From assembly GCF_002087075.1 (NCBI RefSeq), contig NZ_MWSM01000038.1, forward strand, positions 15,139 through 79,138: 64,000 nt of DNA, in the 5' to 3' direction. Made by a program: the position numbers and the translations under genes. Below are positions 43,429 through 57,329 of the stretch, piece after piece (the stretch's first letter is position 1; each line of letters begins with the position of its first letter). The stretch comes from Streptococcus pseudopneumoniae ATCC BAA-960 = CCUG 49455. GTDB lineage: Bacteria; Bacillota; Bacilli; Lactobacillales; Streptococcaceae. The notes beneath the pieces are model-generated. The model worked only from the letters and a program-made list of their open reading frames with translations. It did not search any database and was not told the DNA's origin.

Positions 43429-43490
43429 AAATCTTGGTTTACCTAGATAGCTTATTCCCAACAGCTTAAGAAGAAAGGAAAAATTAACAC

Positions 43491-44789
43491 ATGATCAACC
43501 GTTACTCTCGCCCTGAGATGGCGAATATTTGGAGTGAAGAAAATAAATACCGTGCTTGGCTTGAGGTGGAAATCCTCTCTGACGAGGCATGGGCTGAGTT
43601 GGGGGAAATCCCTAAGGAAGATGTGGCTTTGATTCGCAAGAAGGCGGACTTTGACATCGACCGTATTTTGGAAATTGAGCAGGAGACGCGCCACGATGTG
43701 GTGGCTTTCACGCGTGCGGTTTCTGAGACTCTTGGTGAAGAGCGCAAGTGGGTTCACTATGGGTTAACTTCTACCGACGTGGTGGATACTGCTTATGGTT
43801 ACCTCTACAAGCAGGCCAACGACATCATCCGTCGTGACCTTGAAAACTTCACTAATATCATCGCTGACAAGGCCAAGGAGCACAAGTTCACCATCATGAT
43901 GGGGCGTACTCATGGTGTGCACGCTGAGCCGACAACCTTTGGTCTTAAATTGGCAACTTGGTACAGCGAAATGAAACGCAATATCGAGCGTTTCGAGCAT
44001 GCAGCTGCTGGTGTAGAAGCTGGTAAGATTTCTGGTGCGGTTGGGAACTTTGCCAATATCCCACCATTTGTAGAGGAGTATGTCTGCGATAAACTTGGCA
44101 TCCGTGCCCAAGAAATCTCTACACAAGTCCTTCCTCGTGACCTTCACGCTGAGTACTTTGCGGTTCTTGCCAGCATTGCGACTTCAATCGAACGTATGGC
44201 GACTGAGATTCGTGGTCTACAAAAATCTGAGCAACGCGAAGTAGAAGAGTTCTTTGCTAAAGGGCAAAAAGGGTCTTCAGCAATGCCTCACAAACGCAAC
44301 CCAATCGGTTCTGAAAATATGACTGGTCTGGCGCGTGTCATTCGTGGTCACATGATTACGGCTTATGAAAACGTCGCTCTCTGGCACGAACGCGATATTT
44401 CTCACTCATCAGCTGAGCGTATCATCACACCAGATACGACCATTTTGATTGACTACATGCTCAACCGTTTTGGAAATATCGTCAAGAACTTGACAGTCTT
44501 CCCAGAAAATATGATCCGAAACATGAACTCGACTTTTGGTCTTATCTTTAGCCAACGGGCTATGTTGACATTGATTGAAAAAGGCATGACCCGTGAGCAA
44601 GCCTATGACTTGGTGCAACCAAAAACAGCCTACTCTTGGGACAACCAAGTAGACTTTAAACCACTTCTTGAGGCAGATTCAGAAGTAACATCACGTCTCA
44701 CTCAAGAAGAAATCGATGAAATCTTCAACCCAGTTTATTACACCAAACGAGTGGATGATATCTTTGAACGTCTTGGACTAGGTGATTAA
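43491..44789 (+). CDS. purB: Adenylosuccinate lyase
   Basis: 432 residues of the fumarase/aspartase superfamily with the signature [17 protein letters not shown] holding the catalytic serine loop, and [15 protein letters not shown]. It acts twice, on SAICAR and on adenylosuccinate. It closes the purine block and ends at a bidirectional terminator. Confidence 0.97.
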   Translation: MINRYSRPEMANIWSEENKYRAWLEVEILSDEAWAELGEIPKEDVALIRKKADFDIDRILEIEQETRHDVVAFTRAVSETLGEERKWVHYGLTSTDVVDTAYGYLYKQANDIIRRDLENFTNIIADKAKEHKFTIMMGRTHGVHAEPTTFGLKLATWYSEMKRNIERFEHAAAGVEAGKISGAVGNFANIPPFVEEYVCDKLGIRAQEISTQVLPRDLHAEYFAVLASIATSIERMATEIRGLQKSEQREVEEFFAKGQKGSSAMPHKRNPIGSENMTGLARVIRGHMITAYENVALWHERDISHSSAERIITPDTTILIDYMLNRFGNIVKNLTVFPENMIRNMNSTFGLIFSQRAMLTLIEKGMTREQAYDLVQPKTAYSWDNQVDFKPLLEADSEVTSRLTQEEIDEIFNPVYYTKRVDDIFERLGLGD

Positions 44790-44834
44790 TTAAAAAATAA
44801 ACAGCGAGCTTCAATCTCGCTGTTTATTTTTTAT
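44790..44834. terminator. Bidirectional terminator between purB and strH
   Basis: AAAAAATAAACAGCGAG and CTCGCTGTTTATTTTTT arms around a seven-base loop; A and T tracts on both sides serve the convergent genes. Confidence 0.9.
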
Positions 44835-44843
44835 CGAAAAGAC

Positions 44844-49088
<4,245 letters not shown>

Positions 49089-49805
49089 TTAGTGATCACG
49101 GTCACATGAGATGAATTTAATCTTGTAGTAATCAGATCGTTTGTAAGTTTCACTGTATTCTAAAACTTGGCCAGTTGATTCGAGTTTGGTGATTTTAGTT
49201 TGTAGGACAGTAGGGAATTGTTCATCGACTCCGAGGACTGAAGCCGCATGTTCTGGAGTTGGAAAGACTATTTCGTTGATTTCTTCAAAGTGTTCATCAT
49301 TCATGTGAATGTGGTAGTCTAACTTGAAACGATTATAGATAGAACTATAGTATTCAAGGTTTGGATAATTTGCGTTGATATATTGTTCTGGGATGTAGGA
49401 TGTATGGTAGATATAAACGACACCGTTTGATTCGCGGATACGTTCAATCTTGTAGTAGAATTGATCGCCGCGTAGACCCAATTTTTCCAAGTAAACAAGC
49501 TTGTTTCCGCGTTCAATTGAAAGAACAGTTACCTTATCATCTTTAGCATTGAAGAGTTCAATATCTGAAAACTCTACAAACTTGTGTTTGCGTGCACGTG
49601 AAACGAAGGTTCCTTTTCCTTGTTGGCGGACAATATAGCCATCTTTGGCAAGGTCGTTTAAGGCGCGAACAACTGTGATAGAGCTGACATCGTACATTGA
49701 AATGAGTTCTGCTTCAGTGTAAAATTTATCTCCACTGCTAAACTGCCCAGAGATGATTTTATTTTTTAATTCGTCTTTTATGTATTGATATTTGGGAATT
49801 GCCAT
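49089..49805 (-). CDS. bgaR: GntR/HutC-family transcriptional regulator BgaR
   Basis: 238 residues from MAIPKYQYIKDELKNKIISG; a longer frame upstream lacks a ribosome site. The winged helix-turn-helix is at residues about 5-72 (ELISMYDVSSITVVRALNDLAKDGYIVRQQGKGTFV). The C-terminal UTRA domain (YKIERIRESNGVVYIYHTSYIP) senses a sugar phosphate. It is divergent from bgaC, where it is known in pneumococci as the repressor of that operon. Confidence 0.88.
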   Translation of the reverse strand: MAIPKYQYIKDELKNKIISGQFSSGDKFYTEAELISMYDVSSITVVRALNDLAKDGYIVRQQGKGTFVSRARKHKFVEFSDIELFNAKDDKVTVLSIERGNKLVYLEKLGLRGDQFYYKIERIRESNGVVYIYHTSYIPEQYINANYPNLEYYSSIYNRFKLDYHIHMNDEHFEEINEIVFPTPEHAASVLGVDEQFPTVLQTKITKLESTGQVLEYSETYKRSDYYKIKFISCDRDH

Positions 49806-50071
49806 ATTTTTACCTCTATTTTCCTTCTCCATAGAAAATTTTACCATAAAAGCGAAAAAAATAGTAGTCTTTTGAATAAAAAATTAGATAACAGATTAAA
49901 AAATTAAGTTACATAGGCATTGCTCATATTTTATAAATGTATTTTATACAAAATTATTTTAGGTTCTCTATTCCGAATGTAAAGAGCGTTTGAAATGGGT
50001 CTGAAAATGTTTGAAACTAATTGAACGTGTGTATAATAGTAAAATTACAGTAAATATTCCGACAATTTCTA

Positions 50072-50129
50072 TTGACAATTCAAACAGATTGGTTTATAAT
50101 TACTATAACAACGAGTGAAAGCGCAAACT
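50072..50129 (+). promoter_or_regulatory. Promoter, operator and cre-like site of the bgaC operon
   Basis: Consensus TTGACA, 17 bases, TATAAT. TTATAATTACTATAA overlaps the -10 and is a near palindrome, a plausible BgaR operator. Downstream TGAAAGCGCAAACT (50116) fits the CcpA cre consensus. So both specific and catabolite control are likely. Confidence 0.75.
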
Positions 50130-50150
50130 TTGCAATCAAAAGGTAGTTTT

Positions 50151-51938
50151 ATGACACGATTTGAGATACGAGACGATTTCTATTTAGATGGGAAACCGTT
50201 CAAGATTTTGTCCGGCGCCATTCATTATTTTAGGATTCCTCCAGAGGATTGGTATCATTCGCTCTATAACTTGAAGGCTCTTGGTTTTAATACGGTAGAG
50301 ACTTATGTGGCTTGGAATTTACACGAGCCTCGTGAGGGTGAGTTTCATTTTGAAGGAGCTCTGGATTTGGAGCGATTTCTACAGACAGCGCAAGACTTGG
50401 GTCTCTACGCTATCGTTCGTCCGTCACCCTTCATCTGTGCGGAGTGGGAATTCGGTGGTTTACCAGCCTGGCTCTTAACCAAAGACATGAGGATTCGTTC
50501 TTCAGATCCTGCCTATATTGAGGCTGTCGGTCGCTATTATGATCAGCTCTTGCCACGACTGGTTCCACATCTGTTGGACAATGGTGGCAATATCCTCATG
50601 ATGCAGGTTGAAAATGAGTATGGTTCTTATGGAGAAGATAAGGCTTACCTGAGAGCCATTCGACAGCTGATGGAAGAGCGTGGCGTAACCTGTCCTCTCT
50701 TTACATCAGATGGTCCTTGGAGAGCTACTCTGAAAGCGGGAACCTTAATCGAAGATGACCTCTTTGTAACAGGGAACTTTGGTTCTAAGGCACCTTACAA
50801 CTTTTCACAGATGCAGGAATTCTTTGATGAGCATGGCAAGAAATGGCCGCTCATGTGTATGGAGTTCTGGGATGGCTGGTTCAATCGTTGGAAAGAACCG
50901 ATTATCACACGGGATCCTAAGGAATTGGCAGATGCAGTTCGAGAGGTTTTGGAACAAGGCTCCATCAATCTTTACATGTTCCACGGTGGTACAAACTTTG
51001 GCTTCATGAATGGTTGCTCAGCTCGAGGGACTTTGGACCTGCCACAAGTTACATCTTATGATTACGATGCTCTTCTGGATGAAGAAGGAAATCCAACTGC
51101 CAAATACTTGGCAGTCAAGAAGATGATGGCAACACATTTCCCAGAGTATCCGCAGTTAGAACCACTCTACAAAGAGAGTATGGAGTTGGATGCTATACCA
51201 ATAGTAGAAAAAGTTTCCTTGTTTGAAACCTTGGATAGCTTGTCAAGTCCAGTAGAAAGCCTCTATCCTAAAAAGATGGAGGAGCTGGGACAAAGCTATG
51301 GTTACTTACTCTATCGAACAGAAACAAACTGGGATGCAGAAGAAGAAAGACTTCGTATCATTGACGGTCGAGATAGGGCCCAGCTGTATGTCGATGGTCA
51401 GTGGATTAAAACCCAATATCAGACAGAGATTGGGGAAGATATTTTTTATCAAGGTGAAAAGAAAGCGTTATCTAGGATTGACATATTGATAGAAAATATG
51501 GGGCGTGTCAACTATGGGCATAAGTTCTTAGCAGATACGCAACGTAAGGGAATTCGGACAGGGGTTTGTAAGGATTTGCATTTCTTACTGAACTGGAAAC
51601 ACTATCCACTCCCACTAGACAATCCTAAGAAAATTGATTTTTCAAAAGGATGGACTCAAGGACAACCAGCCTTTTACGCTTATGACTTTACAGTCCAAGA
51701 GCCAAAAGATACTTACCTAGACTTGTCTGAGTTTGGTAAGGGAGTTGCCTTTGTCAATGGGCAGAATCTAGGACGTTTTTGGAACGTCGGCCCAACCCTC
51801 TCACTTTATATCCCTCATAGCTATCTCAAGGAAGGTGCCAACCGCATCATCATCTTTGAAACAGAGGGCCAATATAAAGAAGAGATTCATTTAACTCGTA
51901 AACCTACACTAAAACACATAAAGGGGGAAAACTTATGA
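50151..51938 (+). CDS. bgaC: Beta-galactosidase BgaC (GH35)
   Basis: 595 residues from MTRFEIRDDFYLDGKPF. Catalytic residues are acid/base E156 (QVENEYGSYG) and nucleophile E238 (CMEFWDGWF). GLYAIVRPSPFICAEWEFGG and VTSYDYDALLDEEG are further family 35 stretches. It cleaves beta-1,3-linked galactose from host-type disaccharides. It has no signal peptide, although a surface location has been reported. It overlaps the EIIB gene by four bases. Confidence 0.96.
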   Translation: MTRFEIRDDFYLDGKPFKILSGAIHYFRIPPEDWYHSLYNLKALGFNTVETYVAWNLHEPREGEFHFEGALDLERFLQTAQDLGLYAIVRPSPFICAEWEFGGLPAWLLTKDMRIRSSDPAYIEAVGRYYDQLLPRLVPHLLDNGGNILMMQVENEYGSYGEDKAYLRAIRQLMEERGVTCPLFTSDGPWRATLKAGTLIEDDLFVTGNFGSKAPYNFSQMQEFFDEHGKKWPLMCMEFWDGWFNRWKEPIITRDPKELADAVREVLEQGSINLYMFHGGTNFGFMNGCSARGTLDLPQVTSYDYDALLDEEGNPTAKYLAVKKMMATHFPEYPQLEPLYKESMELDAIPIVEKVSLFETLDSLSSPVESLYPKKMEELGQSYGYLLYRTETNWDAEEERLRIIDGRDRAQLYVDGQWIKTQYQTEIGEDIFYQGEKKALSRIDILIENMGRVNYGHKFLADTQRKGIRTGVCKDLHFLLNWKHYPLPLDNPKKIDFSKGWTQGQPAFYAYDFTVQEPKDTYLDLSEFGKGVAFVNGQNLGRFWNVGPTLSLYIPHSYLKEGANRIIIFETEGQYKEEIHLTRKPTLKHIKGENL

Positions 51939-52411
51939 CAATTGTAGGATGCCGTATCGATGGACGTTTGATCCACGGACAAGTAGCCAATCTTTGGGCT
52001 GGAAAACTAAATGTTTCACGTATTATGGTTGTAGATGACGAAGTTGTCAACAACGATGTTGAAAAGAGTGGTTTGAAACTTGCGACACCACCAGGTGTAA
52101 AATTGAGTATTTTGCCAATTGAGAAAGCGGCAGCCAATATTCTTGCTGGTAAATACGATAGCCAACGTCTCTTTATCGTTGCTCGTAAACCAGACCGCTT
52201 CCTTGGTTTGGTAGAAGCAGGTGTACCACTTGAAACCCTTAATGTTGGGAATATGTCTCAAACACCAGAAACTCGCCCTATCACACGTTCTATCAACGTA
52301 GTAGACAAGGATGTGGAAGATTTCCACAAATTGGCAGAAAAAGGTGTTAAACTTACTGCTCAAATGGTTCCAAATGATCCAATTTCAGACTTTTTGAGCT
52401 TATTAAAATAG
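51935..52411 (+). CDS. gadV: PTS mannose-family EIIB component
   Basis: 158 residues. MTIVGCRIDGRLIHGQVANLW contains the phosphorylated H14 in the family motif. It passes phosphate from EIIA to the incoming sugar, here probably galactose-containing disaccharide or galactosamine type. The name follows published use for the bgaC operon and is not proven from sequence. Confidence 0.88.
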   Translation: MTIVGCRIDGRLIHGQVANLWAGKLNVSRIMVVDDEVVNNDVEKSGLKLATPPGVKLSILPIEKAAANILAGKYDSQRLFIVARKPDRFLGLVEAGVPLETLNVGNMSQTPETRPITRSINVVDKDVEDFHKLAEKGVKLTAQMVPNDPISDFLSLLK

Positions 52412-52438
52412 GAAAAAATTTTTTAGGAGGTCATTGTT

Positions 52439-53344
52439 ATGATACAATGGTGGCAAATTTTACTTCTCACTTTGTACTCAGCTTATCAAATCTGTGATGA
52501 GTTGACGATCGTTTCATCTGCAGGTTCCCCTGTATTTGCTGGTTTCATTACTGGTTTAATCATGGGAGATGTGACTACTGGTTTGCTTATCGGTGGTAAC
52601 TTGCAACTGTTCGTTCTTGGGGTTGGTACCTTCGGTGGTGCTTCTCGTATCGACGCAACTTCTGGTGCGGTTCTTGCGACAGCCTTCTCTGTTTCACAAG
52701 GAATTGATGCACCGCTTGCCATTACTACAATCGCTGTACCAGTAGCAACTCTCTTGACTTACTTCGACGTTCTTGGTCGTATGACTACTACCTTCTTCGC
52801 TCACCGTGTGGATGCTGCCATCGAACGCTTTGACTATAAAGGTATTGAACGCAACTACTTGCTTGGTGCGATTCCTTGGGCTTTATCTCGTGCCCTTCCA
52901 GTCTTCTTTGCCCTTGCTTTTGGTGGTGAATTTGTACAAGGCGTAGTAGACTTCGTTACAAAATACCAATGGATTGCAGATGGTTTGACACTCGCAGGAC
53001 GTATGCTTCCAGGTCTTGGATTTGCAATCTTGCTTCGTTACCTTCCAGTTAAACGTAACCTTCATTACCTTGCTATGGGATTTGGTTTGACAGCTATGTT
53101 GACTGTTCTTTACTCATATGTAACAGGTCTTGGTGGCGCTGTTGCTGGTATCGTAGGTACTCTTCCTGCTGAAGTTGCTGAAAAAATTGGTTTCGTGAAC
53201 AACTTCAAAGGATTGTCTATGATTGGTATCTCTATCGTAGGTATTTTCCTTGCAGTGCTTCACTTCAAAAATAGCCAAAAAGTAGCTGTAGCAGCACCTT
53301 CTACACCATCAGAAAGTGGGGAAATCGAAGATGACGAATTCTAA
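52439..53344 (+). CDS. gadW: PTS mannose-family EIIC component
   Basis: 301 residues, about eight membrane segments, with the conserved GLIMGDVTTGLLIGGNLQLF and FGGASRIDATSGAVLA stretches. AGGAGG precedes the ATG. It forms the sugar channel with EIID, whose start overlaps by 14 bases. Confidence 0.9.
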   Translation: MIQWWQILLLTLYSAYQICDELTIVSSAGSPVFAGFITGLIMGDVTTGLLIGGNLQLFVLGVGTFGGASRIDATSGAVLATAFSVSQGIDAPLAITTIAVPVATLLTYFDVLGRMTTTFFAHRVDAAIERFDYKGIERNYLLGAIPWALSRALPVFFALAFGGEFVQGVVDFVTKYQWIADGLTLAGRMLPGLGFAILLRYLPVKRNLHYLAMGFGLTAMLTVLYSYVTGLGGAVAGIVGTLPAEVAEKIGFVNNFKGLSMIGISIVGIFLAVLHFKNSQKVAVAAPSTPSESGEIEDDEF

Positions 53345-54146
53345 TTACAAACTAACAAAAGAAGATTTTAATCAAATCAACAAACGTAGCTTGTTTACTT
53401 TCCAATTAGGTTGGAACTACGAACGTATGCAAGCTTCTGGTTACCTTTACATGATCTTGCCTCAGTTGCGTAAAATGTATGGGGATGGAACTCCTGAATT
53501 GAAAGAAATGATGAAAGTTCATACTCAATTCTTCAATACTTCACCATTCTTCCATACTATTATCGCTGGTTTTGACCTTGCCATGGAAGAAAAAGATGGT
53601 GTAGGTTCAAAAGACGCCGTTAACGGTATCAAGACAGGTTTGATGGGACCATTCGCTCCTCTTGGGGATACAATCTTTGGTTCACTTGTACCTGCTATCA
53701 TGGGGTCAGTCGCAGCAACTATGGCTATCGCTGGCCAACCTTGGGGGATCTTCCTTTGGATTGCAGTTGCAGTAGCGTATGACATCTTCCGTTGGAAACA
53801 GTTGGAATTTGCTTACAAAGAAGGGGTTAACCTTATCAACAACATGCAAAGTACCTTGACAGCTTTGATTGACGCTGCATCTGTACTTGGTGTCTTCATG
53901 ATGGGTGCTCTTGTAGCAACAGTGATTAACTTTGAAATTTCTTACAAGTTGCCAATCGGTGAAAAGATGATTGATTTCCAAGACATCTTGAACCAAATCT
54001 TCCCACGTTTGCTTCCAGCAATCTTTACTGCCTTTATCTTCTGGTTGCTTGGTAAGAAAGGTATGAACTCTACTAAAGCTATCGGTATTATTATCGTACT
54101 TGCTTTGACTCTTTCTGCCCTTGGTCACTTTGCACTTGGAATGTAA
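53331..54146 (+). CDS. gadE: PTS mannose-family EIID component
   Basis: 271 residues from MTNSNYKLTKEDFNQINKRSLF. The N-terminal cytoplasmic part has the family start FTFQLGWNYERMQASGYLYMI, then GLMGPFAPLGDTIFGSLVPAI and C-terminal membrane segments. The upstream in-frame start is inside EIIC and lacks support. Confidence 0.9.
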   Translation: MTNSNYKLTKEDFNQINKRSLFTFQLGWNYERMQASGYLYMILPQLRKMYGDGTPELKEMMKVHTQFFNTSPFFHTIIAGFDLAMEEKDGVGSKDAVNGIKTGLMGPFAPLGDTIFGSLVPAIMGSVAATMAIAGQPWGIFLWIAVAVAYDIFRWKQLEFAYKEGVNLINNMQSTLTALIDAASVLGVFMMGALVATVINFEISYKLPIGEKMIDFQDILNQIFPRLLPAIFTAFIFWLLGKKGMNSTKAIGIIIVLALTLSALGHFALGM

Positions 54147-54152
54147 TTCCTT

Positions 54153-54557
54153 ATGACTAAATCATTAATTTTGGTGAGCCATGGTCGCTTCTGTGAGGAG
54201 CTTAGAGGTAGCACAGAAATGATTATGGGCCCACAAGACAACATTTACACAGTAGCTCTTCTTCCAGAAGATGGCCCAGAAGAATTTACTGCTAAATTTG
54301 AAGCTGTTATTGAAGGGGTGGATGATTTCCTAGTCTTTGCGGATCTTCTCGGTGGGACACCTTGTAATGTGGTGAGTCGCTTGATCATGGAAGGTCGTGA
54401 TATTGACCTTTACGCAGGGATGAATCTTCCAATGGTGATTGAATTTATCAATGCGAGCCTTACAGGCGCAGATGCGGACTACAAGAGCCGTGCTGCAGAA
54501 AGTATTGTGAAAGTTAATGACCTGTTAGCGGGCTTCGATGATGACGAAGATGAATAA
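54153..54557 (+). CDS. gadF: PTS mannose-family EIIA component
   Basis: 134 residues, MTKSLILVSHGRFCEEL with phosphorylated H10 and the downstream DLLGGTPCNVVSRL. The last codons are acidic. It completes the PTS. The stop codon touches a BOX element. Confidence 0.9.
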   Translation: MTKSLILVSHGRFCEELRGSTEMIMGPQDNIYTVALLPEDGPEEFTAKFEAVIEGVDDFLVFADLLGGTPCNVVSRLIMEGRDIDLYAGMNLPMVIEFINASLTGADADYKSRAAESIVKVNDLLAGFDDDEDE

Positions 54558-54682
54558 TACTCTTCGAAAATCTCTTCAAACTACGTCAACGTCGCCTTGC
54601 CGTAGGTATATGTTACTGACTTCGTCAGTCTTATCCGGCAACCTCAAAGCAGTGCTTTGAGCAGCCTGCGGCTAGTTTCCTA
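54557..54682 (+). repeat. BOX element, truncated in boxC
   Basis: boxA with CGTCGCCTTGCCGTAGG, one boxB (CCTCAAAGCAGTGCTTTGAG) and only the first part of boxC (CTGCGGCTAGTTTCCTA). The usual TTTTCATTGAGTAT end is missing. Confidence 0.9.
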
Positions 54683-54756
54683 CAGATTTTAGTTGGAACT
54701 CGATTCAATTCATGTGACAACGTGAAAATCGTTAGAGCATTTTATATAAAATATAC

Positions 54757-54785
54757 ATGGGAATGGAGCTTACTCCCATTCCCAT
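54757..54785 (+). other. Hairpin between the PTS genes and agaS
   Basis: ATGGGAATGG pairs with CCCATTCCCAT around a short loop. It could be a partial terminator that lowers agaS and galM expression relative to the PTS, or an mRNA processing site. Confidence 0.55.
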
Positions 54786-54809
54786 ATTTAATAGAAAAAG
54801 AGGAACTCA

Positions 54810-55976
54810 ATGCTACATTATACAAAAGAAGACTTGCTCGAATTGGGTGCAGAAATCACTACGCGTGAAATCTACCAACAGCCTGATGTATGGAGAGAAG
54901 CTTTTGAATTTTACCAAGCAAAACGTGAAGAAATTGCAGCCTTCCTACAAGAAATCGCTGATAAACATGACTATATTAAGGTTATCTTGACAGGTGCTGG
55001 GACTTCTGCTTATGTGGGAGATACCTTGCTACCTTACTTTAAGGAAGTCTATGACGAACGCAAATGGAATTTCAATGCTATTGCGACAACAGATATCGTT
55101 GCCAATCCAGCAACCTATTTGAAAAAAGATGTGGCAACTGTCCTTGTGTCTTTTGCTCGTAGTGGGAACTCGCCTGAAAGTGTGGCGACTGTTGATTTGG
55201 CCAAATCCTTGGTGGATGAGCTTTATCAAGTGACGATTACTTGTGCAGCAGATGGTAAATTGGCTCTTCAAGCTCACGGTGATGACCGTAATCTCTTGCT
55301 CTTGCAACCAGCTGTCTCTAATGATGCTGGATTTGCCATGACTTCTAGCTTTACGTCTATGATGTTGACAGCTCTCTTGGTCTTTGATCCTACAGAATTT
55401 GCTGTTAAGTCTGAACGTTTTGAAGTTGTATCTAGTCTTGCCCGTAAAGTTTTAGACAAGGCAGAAGATGTCAAAGAGCTCGTTGATTTAGACTTTAACC
55501 GTGTCATCTATCTAGGCGCTGGTCCTTTCTTTGGACTTGCTCATGAAGCTCAGCTCAAGATTTTGGAATTAACTGCTGGTCAAGTTGCGACCATGTATGA
55601 AAGTCCAGTTGGCTTCCGTCACGGTCCAAAATCTCTTATCAACGAAAATACAGTTGTTTTGGTCTTTGGTACAACGACAGACTACACTCGTAAGTACGAC
55701 TTGGACTTGGTTCGTGAAGTTGCTGGTGACCAGATTGCTCGTCGTGTTGTGCTTTTGAGTGATCAAGCTTTTGGTCTTGAAAATGTCAAAGAAGTGGCCC
55801 TTGGTTGTGGCGGTGTCTTGAATGATATTTACCGTGTCTTCCCTTACATCGTTTATGCCCAACTCTTTGCCCTATTGACTTCACTCAAGGTAGAAAATAA
55901 ACCAGATACACCGTCTCCTACAGGTACAGTAAACCGTGTAGTACAAGGTGTCATAATTCACGAATATCAAAAGTAA
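54810..55976 (+). CDS. agaS: SIS-domain sugar isomerase/deaminase AgaS
   Basis: 388 residues with two SIS domains. ILTGAGTSAYVGDTLLPYF and SFARSGNSPESVATVDLAK form the phosphosugar site, and ESPVGFRHGPKSLI is found late in the second. AgaS acts on galactosamine-6-phosphate-type sugars brought in by the PTS. It is within the bgaC operon, separated by a BOX and a hairpin. Confidence 0.9.
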   Translation: MLHYTKEDLLELGAEITTREIYQQPDVWREAFEFYQAKREEIAAFLQEIADKHDYIKVILTGAGTSAYVGDTLLPYFKEVYDERKWNFNAIATTDIVANPATYLKKDVATVLVSFARSGNSPESVATVDLAKSLVDELYQVTITCAADGKLALQAHGDDRNLLLLQPAVSNDAGFAMTSSFTSMMLTALLVFDPTEFAVKSERFEVVSSLARKVLDKAEDVKELVDLDFNRVIYLGAGPFFGLAHEAQLKILELTAGQVATMYESPVGFRHGPKSLINENTVVLVFGTTTDYTRKYDLDLVREVAGDQIARRVVLLSDQAFGLENVKEVALGCGGVLNDIYRVFPYIVYAQLFALLTSLKVENKPDTPSPTGTVNRVVQGVIIHEYQK

Positions 55977-56023
55977 GACAGTGTTTATGAATTCTTGACA
56001 AGAGGATTTGTAAATTATCAGAT

Positions 56024-56057
56024 AAACCATAGATTGTCAGTACGCTTTCTATGGTTT
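56024..56057 (+). terminator. Hairpin after agaS
   Basis: AAACCATAGA and TCTATGGTTT are perfect arms, followed by GTTTG. It is weak as a terminator, so read-through into galM is likely. Confidence 0.5.
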
Positions 56058-56091
56058 GTTTGCTTGAGAGAAATAGTAAAAGGAGAACAGA

Positions 56092-57129
56092 ATGAAAGCA
56101 TACACAGAGCGTGTATTTGGAAATGTTGAGGGCGAGGATGTCTTGGCCTATCGATTTGAGACAGACGGTGGCTACCAACTTGAGGTTATGACTTATGGTG
56201 CGACCATCTTGCGCTATGTCGCACCTGACAAGGCTGGAAATTTTGCCAATGTTATCTTGGGATTTGATGACTTTGATAGTTATGTAGGCAATAGTCCCAA
56301 GCATGGAGCAAGTGTAGGTCCTGTAGCGGGTCGTATTGCAGGTGCGACCTTTGAGCTCAATGGTAAGACCTATGACCTTGAGGTTAATAATGCTAGCAAC
56401 TGTAATCACAGTGGTTCAACTGGTTGGGATTCCAGCTTGTTTGAAGTTGAAGAAGTAAGCGATCATGGCTTGACTCTCTACACAGAGCGTACAGATGGGA
56501 CAGGAGGGTTCCCTGGAAATCTCAAGATTTGGATCAGTTATCACTTGGAAGAAACTGGTGCCTATAAAATCAGCTACAAGGTGACGACCGATCAGGATAC
56601 GCTGGTCAATCCAACCAACCACAGCTATTTCAACTTGTCTGGTGATTTCACGCAGACGATTGACCGTCATGTCTTCCAACTAAATACAGAGGGTATTTAC
56701 CCAATCGCTCCCGATGGTGTTCCTGCCAAAACTCCAGAAGCCAACCGTGATGTGGTCAAACACATCTACAATGGTGCCTTGTTGAAGGATATCTTTGCAG
56801 AAGAAGATGAGCAAATCCAGCTGGCATCAGGTTTGGATCACCCATTTGCCCTTCCTGTAGGCCATGACAATGCTGGATTCCTTTATGACCAAAATTCAGG
56901 TCGCTTCCTGCTTTTCAAGACAGAAACTCCTTGCTTTGTGGTCTACACAGCAAACTTTGTGGATGAGAGTGTACTTGTGGCTGGTCAGCCAATGGTGCAG
57001 CACAATGGGATTGCCCTTGAAGCGCAAGCTTTACCAGATGCCATTCACAGCGACCTCAAAGACCAAGTCATTCTTAAAGCTGGTCAAACCTTCACCAGTA
57101 AGACACGTTATGAACTTGTTGTGAAATAA
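56092..57129 (+). CDS. galM: Aldose 1-epimerase
   Basis: 345 residues of galactose mutarotase. NPTNHSYFNLSGD has the catalytic histidine, and VLVAGQPMVQHNGIALEAQALPD carries the catalytic glutamate. It equilibrates alpha and beta galactose released by BgaC. Last gene of the glycan operon. Confidence 0.94.
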   Translation: MKAYTERVFGNVEGEDVLAYRFETDGGYQLEVMTYGATILRYVAPDKAGNFANVILGFDDFDSYVGNSPKHGASVGPVAGRIAGATFELNGKTYDLEVNNASNCNHSGSTGWDSSLFEVEEVSDHGLTLYTERTDGTGGFPGNLKIWISYHLEETGAYKISYKVTTDQDTLVNPTNHSYFNLSGDFTQTIDRHVFQLNTEGIYPIAPDGVPAKTPEANRDVVKHIYNGALLKDIFAEEDEQIQLASGLDHPFALPVGHDNAGFLYDQNSGRFLLFKTETPCFVVYTANFVDESVLVAGQPMVQHNGIALEAQALPDAIHSDLKDQVILKAGQTFTSKTRYELVVK

Positions 57130-57160
57130 AAAAGCTGGTCAAAAAGTCTTTAAAATTAAA

Positions 57161-57210
57161 ATAACGCATATTGTCAGGTGATGAAAAGTTTGATAATATG
57201 CGTTTTATTA
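57161..57210 (+). terminator. Terminator after galM
   Basis: AACGCATATT and AATATGCGTT arms (57163, 57194) followed by TTATTA. Confidence 0.75.
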
Positions 57211-57265
57211 TGAAATGATTTACTTTATATTATCCTGAAATGGTGTTATTTTTGAGTTATCTGGC

Positions 57266-57311
57266 TTGACTTTCTTGATGGAAATTATACAATAGTTGTA
57301 ATAATTACAAC
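57266..57311 (+). promoter_or_regulatory. Promoter and perfect palindromic operator of the VOC-protein gene
   Basis: TTGACT, 16 bases, TACAAT. Immediately after the -10, GTTGTAATAATTACAAC (57295-57311) is a perfect 17-base palindrome over the expected transcription start, a good place for a dimeric repressor such as a MarR-type protein. Confidence 0.7.
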
Positions 57312-57329
57312 GAGAAAAGAGGACCATTT

